DNA from: Leclercia adecarboxylata
Lineage (GTDB): Bacteria > Pseudomonadota > Gammaproteobacteria > Enterobacterales > Enterobacteriaceae
NCBI RefSeq assembly: GCF_006171285.1
Contig: NZ_CP040889.1
Span: 4,650,001-4,714,000, forward strand
DNA: 64,000 nt
Reading direction: 5' to 3'
In this document: positions 53,773 through 63,000 of the stretch, piece after piece
Layout: the number at the start of each line of letters is the position of its first letter
How positions within the stretch are numbered: position 1 is the stretch's first letter
Translations under genes and position numbers: made by a program
The notes under the pieces: generated by a model
What the model was told of the DNA's origin: nothing
The model's database searches: none
What the model saw: only the letters and a program-made list of their open reading frames with translations

Positions 53773-56700
53773 TGTTTTCCCGTTTCTTCGTGCGCCGCCC
53801 GGTCTTTGCCTGGGTGATCGCCATTCTGATCATGCTCGCCGGGATGCTGGCGATCCGCACCCTGCCGGTGGCGCAGTACCCGGACGTTGCCCCGCCGTCG
53901 ATCAAAATCTCCGCCACCTATACCGGTGCCTCTGCGCAAACCCTGGAGAACAGCGTCACCCAGGTGATTGAGCAGCAGCTGACCGGGCTGGATAACCTGC
54001 TCTACTTCAGCTCCACCAGCAGCTCGGACGGCTCGGTGAGCATTAACGTCACCTTCGAACAGGGAACCGACCCGGATACCGCCCAGGTGCAGGTGCAGAA
54101 CAAGGTTCAGCAGGCGGAATCGCGCCTGCCGACCGAGGTGCAGCAGTCGGGCATTACCGTTGAAAAATCCCAGAGCAACTTCCTGCTGATCATGGGGGTG
54201 TACGACAAAACCGATACCGCCAGCAGCTCGGATATCGCCGACTGGCTGGTGAGCAACATGCAGGATCCGCTGGCACGCGTGGAAGGCGTCGGCAGCCTGC
54301 AGGTGTTCGGCGCGGAATACGCCATGCGCATCTGGCTCGACCCGGCGAAGCTGGCCTCTTACGCCCTGATGCCCTCCGACGTGCAGAGCGCGATTGAAGC
54401 GCAAAACGTGCAGGTCTCTGCCGGGAAGATCGGCGCCCTGCCTTCGTCGAACGCGCAGCAGCTGACCGCCACGGTGCGCGCCCAGTCGCGCCTGCAGACG
54501 GTGGAACAGTTTAAAAACATCATCGTCAAGAGCCAGGCCAGCGGCGCGGTGGTGCGCATCGGCGACGTGGCGCGCGTGGAGATGGGCAGCGAAGACTACA
54601 CCGCCACCGCGAAGCTGAACGGCCACCCGGCAGCGGGGATGGCCGTAATGCTTTCTCCGGGCGCGAACGCGCTTAATACCGCTACGGCGGTGAAAAATAA
54701 AATCGCCGAGTTCAAAAAGTCGATGCCGGAAGGCTACGACGTGGCCTACCCGAAAGACAGTACAGAGTTCATTAAGATCTCAGTTGAGGACGTGATCCAG
54801 ACCCTGTTCGAAGCCATTATCCTGGTGGTGGTGGTGATGTACCTGTTCCTGCAGAACATCCGCGCGACGCTGATCCCGGCCCTGGCCGTCCCGGTGGTCC
54901 TGCTGGGCACCTTTGGCGTGCTGGCGCTGTTTGGCTACTCCATCAACACCCTGACGCTGTTTGCGATGGTGCTGGCGATAGGCCTGCTGGTAGATGACGC
55001 CATCGTGGTGGTGGAAAACGTCGAGCGTATTATGCGTGACGAAGGGCTGCCCGCTCGGGAAGCGACCGAAAAATCGATGGGCGAAATCTCCGGCGCGCTG
55101 GTCGCCATTGCGCTGGTGCTCTCGGCGGTCTTCCTACCGATGGCCTTCTTCGGCGGTTCGACCGGCGTGATCTACCGTCAGTTCTCGGTCACCATTATCT
55201 CGGCGATGATCCTCTCCGTGGTGGTAGCGCTGACCCTGACCCCCGCGCTTTGCGGCGCGATCCTGAGCCACACCTCACCGCATAAAAAAGGCTTCTTCGG
55301 CGCCTTTAACCGCTTCTACAGCAGGACCGAACATGGCTATCAGAACAAGGTGCTGCGCGCCCTGCGTCGTTCCGGCGGCATGCTGGTGGTTTACGCCCTG
55401 CTCTGCGGCGCGATGGGCGTGGCGATGCTGAAACTGCCGGGCAGCTTTCTGCCCACGGAGGACCAGGGTGAAATCATGGTGCAGTACACCCTGCCCGCGG
55501 GTGCCACGGCAGTCCGAACCGCCGAGGTCAGCCGCCAGGTGCGCGAGTGGTTCCTCACCAAAGAGAAAGCCAACACCGACGTTATCTTCACCGTCGAGGG
55601 TTTCAGCTTTAGCGGCAGCGGCCAGAACGCCGGGATGGCCTTTGTCTCCCTGAAAAACTGGTCCGAGCGTCAGGGCGACGAGAACACCGCCCAGGCGATT
55701 GCCCTGCGTGCCACCCGGGAGCTGAGCACCATCCGGGATGCCAGCATCTTTGCCATGACGCCCCCGGCGGTTGACGGTCTGGGCCAGAGCAACGGCTTTA
55801 CCTTTGAGCTGATGGCGACCGGCAATACCGATCGCGACACCCTGCTGAAGATGCGTAACCAGCTGATTGGCCAGGCCAACCAGCAGAGCACCCTGCAGGC
55901 GGTGCGCGCCAACGATCTGCCCCAGATGCCGCAGCTGCAGGTGGATATCGACAACAACAAAGCCGTGTCGCTGGGACTCTCCCTGAGCGACGTCAGCAGC
56001 ACCCTCTCCAGCGCCTGGGGCGGCACCTACGTGAATGACTTTATCGATCGCGGGCGCGTGAAAAAGGTCTACATCCAGGGCGACAGCGATGCCCGCGCCG
56101 TGCCGACCGATCTCAATAAATGGTACGTGCGCGGCAGCGACAGCACCATGACCCCGTTTTCCGCCTTCGCCACCACCCGCTGGGAGTATGGCCCGGAGAG
56201 CCTGGTGCGTTACAACGGTTCGGCGGCGTATGAGATCCAGGGCGAAAACGCCAGCGGCGCCAGTTCCGGCACCGCCATGAGCCAGATGGAGCAGCTGGCG
56301 AACAGCCTGCCGTCCGGCACCACCTGGGCGTGGAGCGGCCTGTCGTTGCAGGAAAAACTGGCCAGCGGCCAGGCGATGAGCCTGTATGCCCTCTCCATCC
56401 TGGTGGTGTTCCTCTGCCTGGCGGCGCTGTATGAGAGCTGGTCGGTGCCGATTTCGGTCATCCTGGTGATCCCGCTTGGGGTGCTGGGCGCGGCGCTTGC
56501 CGCCTCGCTGCGCAGCCTGAACAACGACGTCTACTTCCAGGTGGCGCTGCTGACCACCATTGGCCTGTCGTCGAAAAATGCCATCCTGATTGTGGAGTTC
56601 GCCGAAGCCAAAGTCGCCGAAGGCTACTCCCTCACCCGCGCCGCCCTGCGTGCCGCCCAGACGCGTCTGCGTCCCATCATCATGACCTCGCTGGCGTTTA

Positions 56701-56882
56701 TCGCGGGCGTGACGCCGCTGGCGATTGCCACCGGTGCCGGGGCCAACAGCCGCGTGGCGATCGGGACCGGCATCATCGGCGGGACGCTGGCCGCCACGCT
56801 GCTGGCGATCTTCTTCGTTCCTTTATTCTTTGTACTGGTGAAACGTCTCTTCTCCGGTAAACACGCAAACCGGAGGCCATAA
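53772..56882 (+). CDS. eefB: RND multidrug efflux pump (EefB-type)
   Basis: 1036 residues, twelve membrane helices, two large periplasmic loops. FVRRPVFAWVIAILIMLAGM, the TM4 proton-relay GLLVDDAIVVVENVERIM with adjacent aspartates, and GLSSKNAILIVEFAEA are diagnostic of AcrB-like pumps. It is a proton antiporter taking drugs from the periplasm and inner membrane. One-base overlaps with both neighbours show a tight operon. Confidence 0.88.
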   Translation: MFSRFFVRRPVFAWVIAILIMLAGMLAIRTLPVAQYPDVAPPSIKISATYTGASAQTLENSVTQVIEQQLTGLDNLLYFSSTSSSDGSVSINVTFEQGTDPDTAQVQVQNKVQQAESRLPTEVQQSGITVEKSQSNFLLIMGVYDKTDTASSSDIADWLVSNMQDPLARVEGVGSLQVFGAEYAMRIWLDPAKLASYALMPSDVQSAIEAQNVQVSAGKIGALPSSNAQQLTATVRAQSRLQTVEQFKNIIVKSQASGAVVRIGDVARVEMGSEDYTATAKLNGHPAAGMAVMLSPGANALNTATAVKNKIAEFKKSMPEGYDVAYPKDSTEFIKISVEDVIQTLFEAIILVVVVMYLFLQNIRATLIPALAVPVVLLGTFGVLALFGYSINTLTLFAMVLAIGLLVDDAIVVVENVERIMRDEGLPAREATEKSMGEISGALVAIALVLSAVFLPMAFFGGSTGVIYRQFSVTIISAMILSVVVALTLTPALCGAILSHTSPHKKGFFGAFNRFYSRTEHGYQNKVLRALRRSGGMLVVYALLCGAMGVAMLKLPGSFLPTEDQGEIMVQYTLPAGATAVRTAEVSRQVREWFLTKEKANTDVIFTVEGFSFSGSGQNAGMAFVSLKNWSERQGDENTAQAIALRATRELSTIRDASIFAMTPPAVDGLGQSNGFTFELMATGNTDRDTLLKMRNQLIGQANQQSTLQAVRANDLPQMPQLQVDIDNNKAVSLGLSLSDVSSTLSSAWGGTYVNDFIDRGRVKKVYIQGDSDARAVPTDLNKWYVRGSDSTMTPFSAFATTRWEYGPESLVRYNGSAAYEIQGENASGASSGTAMSQMEQLANSLPSGTTWAWSGLSLQEKLASGQAMSLYALSILVVFLCLAALYESWSVPISVILVIPLGVLGAALAASLRSLNNDVYFQVALLTTIGLSSKNAILIVEFAEAKVAEGYSLTRAALRAAQTRLRPIIMTSLAFIAGVTPLAIATGAGANSRVAIGTGIIGGTLAATLLAIFFVPLFFVLVKRLFSGKHANRRP

Positions 56883-58243
56883 TGTTTCGTGTATCTGTTT
56901 TAGTTCTGGCCCTGCTGAGCGCAGGCTGTGTGTCGTTAGATCCCACTTATCAGCGCCCGGCCGCCCCCGTCCCGGCCACCCTGCCCGGCACCCACGGCGA
57001 GGCCACCGTGGTGGTCAGCCAGTGGCAGCAGGTGATGAACGATGCCCGCCTGAAAAGCGTGGTGACGATGGCGCTCAACAGCAACCGCGACCTGCAAAAA
57101 GCGATTGCCGACATCGATGCCGCCCGCGCCCAGTATGGCGAAACGCGTTCATCCCTCTTCCCGACGCTGGATGCCGGGCTGAGCCACACCCGCAGCCGCA
57201 CGCTGGCGGGCGGCGTGACCACCAGCGATGAAGCCAACGGCACGGTCTCCAGCTTTGAACTGGATCTGTTTGGCCGTAACCAGAGCCTGTCCCGCGCCGC
57301 GCGGGAGACCTGGCTTGCCAGCGAATTCACCGCGCAGAACACCCGCCTGACGATGGTCAGCGAACTGACCACCGCCTGGGTGACGCTGGCGGCGGATAAC
57401 AGCAACCTGGCGCTGGCGAAATCCACCCAGCAGAGCGCCGCGAACTCGCTCAAAATCGTCAAACGTCAGCAGGAGGTCGGCGTGGCGGCGGCCACGGACG
57501 TCAGCTCCGCCATGGCGGTGTACCAGCAGGCGCGCGCCAGCGTGGCGAGCTACCAAACGCAGGTGATGCAGGACAAAAACGCCCTCAACCTGCTGGCGGG
57601 CGACACCGTGCCGGACAACCTGCTGCCCGGCACCCTGGAGAGCCTGAGCGACAACGCCATCACGCTGATCCCGGCGGGGGTCAGCTCCGGCACGCTGCTG
57701 CGTCGCCCGGATATTCAGGAGGCGGAGCATAACCTGCTGAGCGCCAACGCCAGCATCGGTGCCGCCCGGGCTAACTTTTTCCCGACCATCTCGCTGACCG
57801 CCAGCGCCGGGGTCGGCAGCGATTCGCTCTCCTCTCTGTTCAGCCACGGGATGCAGGTCTGGTCGTTCGCGCCGTCCATCACCCTGCCGCTGTTCAGCGG
57901 CGGCAACAACATGGCGCAACTGCGCTACGCCGAAGCGGAGAAGAAGGGGCTGATCGCCACTTACGAGAAAACGATTCAGAGCGCGTTTAAGGACGTGGCC
58001 GACGCGCTGGCGCGCCGGGAAACCCTGAGCGAGCAGCTTGATGCCCAGCGTGAGTACGTGGCGGCAGAGCAAAAAACGCTGGATGTAGCGACCCGCAGCT
58101 ATCAGGCGGGAGCGGGAGATTACCTGACGGTACTGACCGCACGCCGCTCGCTGTGGTCGGCCCAGTCGTCGCTGATCGCGCTACAGCAGACCGACCTGGA
58201 AAACCGCATTACGCTGTGGCAGTCCCTTGGAGGCGGTATTTAG
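56882..58243 (+). CDS. eefC: Outer membrane factor lipoprotein of the RND pump (EefC-type)
   Basis: 453 residues of the NodT/OprM family: lipobox LLSAGCVS, the tandem outer-membrane-factor repeats (SSFELDLFGRNQSLSRAARE, LRRPDIQEAEHNLLSANASIGAARANFFP-type) and long coiled-coil segments. It forms the TolC-like trimeric duct for the pump, making the locus independent of TolC. Confidence 0.86.
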   Translation: MFRVSVLVLALLSAGCVSLDPTYQRPAAPVPATLPGTHGEATVVVSQWQQVMNDARLKSVVTMALNSNRDLQKAIADIDAARAQYGETRSSLFPTLDAGLSHTRSRTLAGGVTTSDEANGTVSSFELDLFGRNQSLSRAARETWLASEFTAQNTRLTMVSELTTAWVTLAADNSNLALAKSTQQSAANSLKIVKRQQEVGVAAATDVSSAMAVYQQARASVASYQTQVMQDKNALNLLAGDTVPDNLLPGTLESLSDNAITLIPAGVSSGTLLRRPDIQEAEHNLLSANASIGAARANFFPTISLTASAGVGSDSLSSLFSHGMQVWSFAPSITLPLFSGGNNMAQLRYAEAEKKGLIATYEKTIQSAFKDVADALARRETLSEQLDAQREYVAAEQKTLDVATRSYQAGAGDYLTVLTARRSLWSAQSSLIALQQTDLENRITLWQSLGGGI

Positions 58244-58264
58244 CAGGATTTGCCGGGCATGCCA

Positions 58265-58291
58265 TCGTCGCCAGCGCCGTGCTGGCGACGA
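58265..58291. terminator. Strong hairpin after eefC
   Basis: Perfect 11-base stem TCGTCGCCAGC / GCTGGCGACGA, five-base loop, 22 bases after the eefC stop. It has no T run; it marks the switch from GC-rich to AT-rich sequence. The rest of the 58244-58474 gap shows only an imperfect hairpin near 58360. Confidence 0.55.
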
Positions 58292-58474
58292 ACTATGTGC
58301 GTGAGTTTGAGCCTGGTTCGGGGAGACTGGACTGACGGCACAAAGGATCTTAAAGACCGGAATGTCGGCTTTGTGCCAGAAGCGGACGTTGGAGTGCCAA
58401 AGACTCTCTAATAGTGGATGGGTAGTTTTGCAAGGATGCTTACATAGCGCTTCGCTTGCTGCCTTTTACTTAGG

Positions 58475-60076
58475 TTATGACGAATACTTTTTCATATGCA
58501 GTTCATTGGTAATATAAGGAATATTCTCTTTTTTTTGTTTCTTACCTTCATGTCTAACCATAAAAGCAAATGAAAATATTGCTGAACGGGTTATCTGAAT
58601 CAACTGACCGAAATGGTGAATAAACTCATCCTCTTTGATAAAAAGAATATCTTTAATAAATTTATAAGACTGGTAAAGATCTTCTGCTTTATCACTTTTG
58701 TGTACCACCAAAAATTTATGTTCTAAACCATTGCGCCACTCTTTATAAAAAGCCAATTCACCACCTTTATTTTTATTCAGGTCAGTAGCAATGCTGTACA
58801 ATGCTAAAAGTCCAGGTGACTTTATATCTTCAAATCGTTGTCTTCTGTTATCAACGTCTAACTGCCAGAAGCTTTGGAAATAGATGTTTTTCTGTAACCC
58901 GCCCTTCTTAGCAGGTGGATAAAGTTTGTGAAGTTCACAGATACATACCGCAATCTTATCGAGAATACCAAAGCAGAGACGAAAGGCCGTTCTGATCTTC
59001 TCAATATCAATGCCTAAGATCTCGTCATTATGAAACTCCAAAAAATGGCATTCTTCTTTAATTTCATCCGTATCCTGAGGATAAAGGTATTCAAAATAGA
59101 GATGGCGAGCAAGTGAAAACTCCGATTTAAAGCGGTTTAATGCCATCTCCATTGGAATAATAAAATCTCCGGTTACACCAGAAGAAGAGATGACAAGATT
59201 ATCGGTGGCACTCCCCACACAGGGGCAATAAAGACCGTACTCGGACAGCGTCAGATAATTTATTAGGCAGAATTGCCTGTATGCACTTAATGCGTCAAAC
59301 TCCTGTTGCGTGAGCATGTCATCATGCTCGTCCGTTTCGCCGTCTGCTGATACACATTTTTCTATTTTATCGTTGGTTTGTGCTATACGACCAAGATAAA
59401 ATGATTCCCATTGCGGAGGGATTTTTTTGGAAACAGATGCATTAATATAACCTTTTCGTATCTCCTTCAATTGCTTAATGGAGTATGAAGATGAAACAAG
59501 GTTTAGCTCAATGAGCGCGGCAGAACGATTGACCCACGACTGTGGTATATCTAATCCCTTACGATTAGTGAGATCATAATATCTCAGTGCCTCACTCAGC
59601 CTAAATTGGCTTCTTAGCGAATTGGCCAGATTAACGGACAGTTCAGCCTGAAACTCTTCGCTCTCTTGTGAGGAGAATCTAAAGGCTCGCCAGTAGATAT
59701 TTTTTAACGAAACAAGTTCTTCTATTGACTGGAATGTGTGGTCGTGAGGATTATCGACACTTATCTTATTAGACAAGGCATTACCATAATTATAATAAAA
59801 ATGGCTCTCTCCTTGTACATGCGCTAATTCTTCCTTGTTATCATCCATCAGCTTAAAACCAAGCTCTGCTGCATTTTTATGGTTGCTCATTTGCCCAATA
59901 TCAACAAGACCGCCAGCCACATTCCCCAGCACTATAAAATAATTTTCACCTTTGACCTTTATTTTCCCCAGTTTTTCAAGGAATACAACGGATTGCTGGT
60001 ATGCCAGGTCAAAATCACCACAATCAACCAGTCGGTGAATATTGAGACTTTCATCTACAAGTTCTTTTGTAATCAT
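58475..60076 (-). CDS. HEPN-domain protein (LA2681-like), putative defence effector
   Basis: 533 residues, soluble. The N-terminal half is helical with TPR-like spacing (AYQQSVVFLEKLG, AELSVNLANSLRSQFRLSEALRYYD). The C-terminal part has KEWRNGLEHKFLVV, an R-x4-H motif of HEPN ribonucleases, within a helical bundle; the overall order resembles the LA2681-type HEPN proteins. HEPN proteins with this motif often cut RNA in antiviral systems. It begins 12 bases after the stop of the giant NTPase gene, so both are one operon. The gene is AT-rich compared with eefC. Confidence 0.7.
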   Translation of the reverse strand: MITKELVDESLNIHRLVDCGDFDLAYQQSVVFLEKLGKIKVKGENYFIVLGNVAGGLVDIGQMSNHKNAAELGFKLMDDNKEELAHVQGESHFYYNYGNALSNKISVDNPHDHTFQSIEELVSLKNIYWRAFRFSSQESEEFQAELSVNLANSLRSQFRLSEALRYYDLTNRKGLDIPQSWVNRSAALIELNLVSSSYSIKQLKEIRKGYINASVSKKIPPQWESFYLGRIAQTNDKIEKCVSADGETDEHDDMLTQQEFDALSAYRQFCLINYLTLSEYGLYCPCVGSATDNLVISSSGVTGDFIIPMEMALNRFKSEFSLARHLYFEYLYPQDTDEIKEECHFLEFHNDEILGIDIEKIRTAFRLCFGILDKIAVCICELHKLYPPAKKGGLQKNIYFQSFWQLDVDNRRQRFEDIKSPGLLALYSIATDLNKNKGGELAFYKEWRNGLEHKFLVVHKSDKAEDLYQSYKFIKDILFIKEDEFIHHFGQLIQITRSAIFSFAFMVRHEGKKQKKENIPYITNELHMKKYSS

Positions 60077-60088
60077 GATTCACTTTTC

Positions 60089-63000
60089 TTACATAGATGA
60101 TTTTTGCGTTTCAATAGTCGAATTAGCCTCACCTGATACGTCAATTACTATCGCAGACAGGCGGTTTCGCTTAACCATTGGCACAGCTTCATTGAGAATG
60201 TCCTCCATTGTCGTGGCGTTTACTGGGGGTGGCGTGTCTTTCTCCGGGCGAGGGATAGCGTTTGGTCGAGAAGCACCAAACCAGAAGACCAGATAGATGC
60301 CGTAGCCTGCGGCATCGGGATTGGTAGTATAAAGTTGGTCAAGTTGCTCGTTAAGTGCGCTCCAGACGTTTCGGTGATAATCACGCTTTATCTCAATGGG
60401 GATCTTTATTCCTGGAAGTGAAATGATGATATCAGCCCTTTTACTTGAAACCATGTGGCCTTCTGGCTCACAGATTATTTGTAACGGATGGAGTCGTACT
60501 CTAAGCAGCTCCAGAAAAAAATTCCGACAGCTCTCTTCAGGCTTAGGCACTACAATTTGACCATTACCATTCTCATTCCAGAACTGTTTATAAATATCGG
60601 TATTTTCATAAGTAATTCGGTTAGCGATATCCCGCAAATGATCTAACAATAACGCATAGAGATCCATTACATTTGCTGGGGTCTGATTTTTAAGTATATT
60701 CACCGCTTGCTTCCAGTTAGTGTGTTGAAACTGTGATTCCCGATAACGCACCTTCTGGTTGCTTTGGGCGTGCAAGAGATAATCACGGTAACTTGTACAT
60801 TCTGGCAGTAATAATAAACGTTCAAATACTTTACCGGCATCGTATGAGGAAAAAGAAGAAACGTCATCAATCATTCTTTTGATAAAATCAGCATATTCCC
60901 AATTGTTTGTTGAGTTAGAGACGTTACTTGCAAGGCGATCTATATTAGGAAAATGAATAGCGGAGACAGTGATGATCGTTTCCAATTGTGTTAGTGATAA
61001 ACGCTGCTCGCTACTCCCACGGCCTCTTTTCGCTTTACCTGATAGTTGACGAATAAACATTATCATTTTCGTTGCGGATTTTGATTCAGATAAAAATTGA
61101 TCCTGACATTGGTCTGGAGCGAATAAATAAGCACATACCAGCCAAATTTGATAACTTTGCTTTTTAAGTTTTGAGGGTTGCGCTATCATCAACTCAGATA
61201 ACTGCAACAACTCTGCATGACTCTCAGGATGCGCTAACAACCACCCCACCAGGTTTTGTAAATGGAAAACATCATCAGGATGCTCTTTAGCTAGTCTCAT
61301 AACTAAAGGAACGGCATAGTCGATTGGAATGCAGGTATCATTTAACAGATAGTTAAGTGCACGGATATCTTGCAACTGATTATTAATGTAAAAAGTGATA
61401 ATGTGGTAATAGGTTTTGATGAAAAATGCTGTTTTGTTAAGTATCACATCCCTTTTCCACGGTAATGAATAATCACTTATAACATTATTATCTTTGGTGA
61501 AAAGTGCTAATACCACATCCAGAGCCAATAGCGTTGTTAATAAATCTTCGTCCCATTGTGTAACATCAGAATTTTTTTTAAACAACTCATCGCTTCCTGC
61601 CAGTACTGCATACCACCATTTGTAATACTTCCCCTTCAGAAAAGTACAATTCACCTCGTCAATTGTGGGCAGATCTGAACGATTTAAAATCGCTAAAAGA
61701 CCGGATATCGCATCAGTGACATTTTCGGCACCTAATATGTCTGCACAGCGCTGCACTGGCGTCAATTTGTCATCAACATCGCTGTATTTCGAATAGTAAA
61801 TATAGGAAATATGTTTGAGCCACTCTAAATGTTGGCCCGACACAATTTCCTGACGACATAACTCGAAACTGTGCCTGTCTTCATAAAGCGCCGCGTTTCT
61901 TTTTTTCTCATAGGCTATTTGGCTAAGTTTATGTTTAACTCGCCAATCGTCAATCTCACAGACGATGGAAGTCTCAAACACAGCAGTCAATTTTACATTT
62001 AAATGGCAGTACGCGGAAAGAAATTCAAACGTCTGTTGGGATGGCTTTGCACATCGGTAAAGGACCGCAAATGTCAGTCGATAAATACATTCAGTTTTAT
62101 CTGAATCAGCTTCAGCATGGGAAAAAAAGTGGATAAAACGTGCCAGCAAAACCTCATCAGGAATAAGATGGAAGGTGCTTCCACCAAATTCATGTAAGAA
62201 TAAGCAATGAGTATCATAGTGTTTAAATGAAAGAATGGCGGCATCTATAATATCTTCATATTGCCAGCTACGATTTTTTATCTCCTGAACGACAGATTTC
62301 TGCACATTGTCATAACCGCGATAATGGTGATGATGGGAGTAGAAATAGAACGTTTTTAGGCACAACCATATCTGAGATGCGCTGTAACCATTCTTCTCGC
62401 TCAGTATCCGCAATAATCCAGCTTCCAGAAAATACACAATCTCATAATGATTTTTAGCTGAAGAATACCAGTCTTTACTGTGAGCGGTGTGGTACCGATC
62501 GAGATGCTCAAAGATAGCGAGCAGATCAGCAGTCGGTACAATATCATTCAGCCGCCATAACGCGCCTATCGGTAATCGCTCACTGGTTATGTTTAATGTA
62601 TCAATCAGCAGTTGTGCTATATCCTGTGGTGTAAAGTGATCTTTATAAAGCAACTGAATTATATGGTTACGCAACCGGATGCTATCGTGATTTTTGTCAT
62701 TTAACTCCGCAAATAAACGTACCGAAAATTTCTGCCCAGACACTCCAAAATGGATTAATGCCGTTATTGCTTCCTCCTTTTCCGCATACGATGAATCCTT
62801 CGATTTGACAATATTAATTAAGTCATCACTCAGTGCGACTATCGGTGTTGCCACCGATAAGGATTCCAAAACGATCATTCGCAGAGAAAATGACGAATGA
62901 GGATCGCGGACTATCTGTCGCAATAGAGCTTCCATTTCTACCGTCGCGAAGCCATTCAGATATGAATTAAGTCCATGATTTCTAAACCAAGGGTCACGTT

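Noticed and set aside
53640-54626. A 328-codon minus-strand frame in the pump gene.
   Set aside because: Shadow of eefB with low-complexity composition.
58244-58474. A tRNA or attachment site at the edge of the AT-rich island.
   Set aside because: No tRNA cloverleaf or integrase was seen; only a hairpin and an imperfect palindrome are present.
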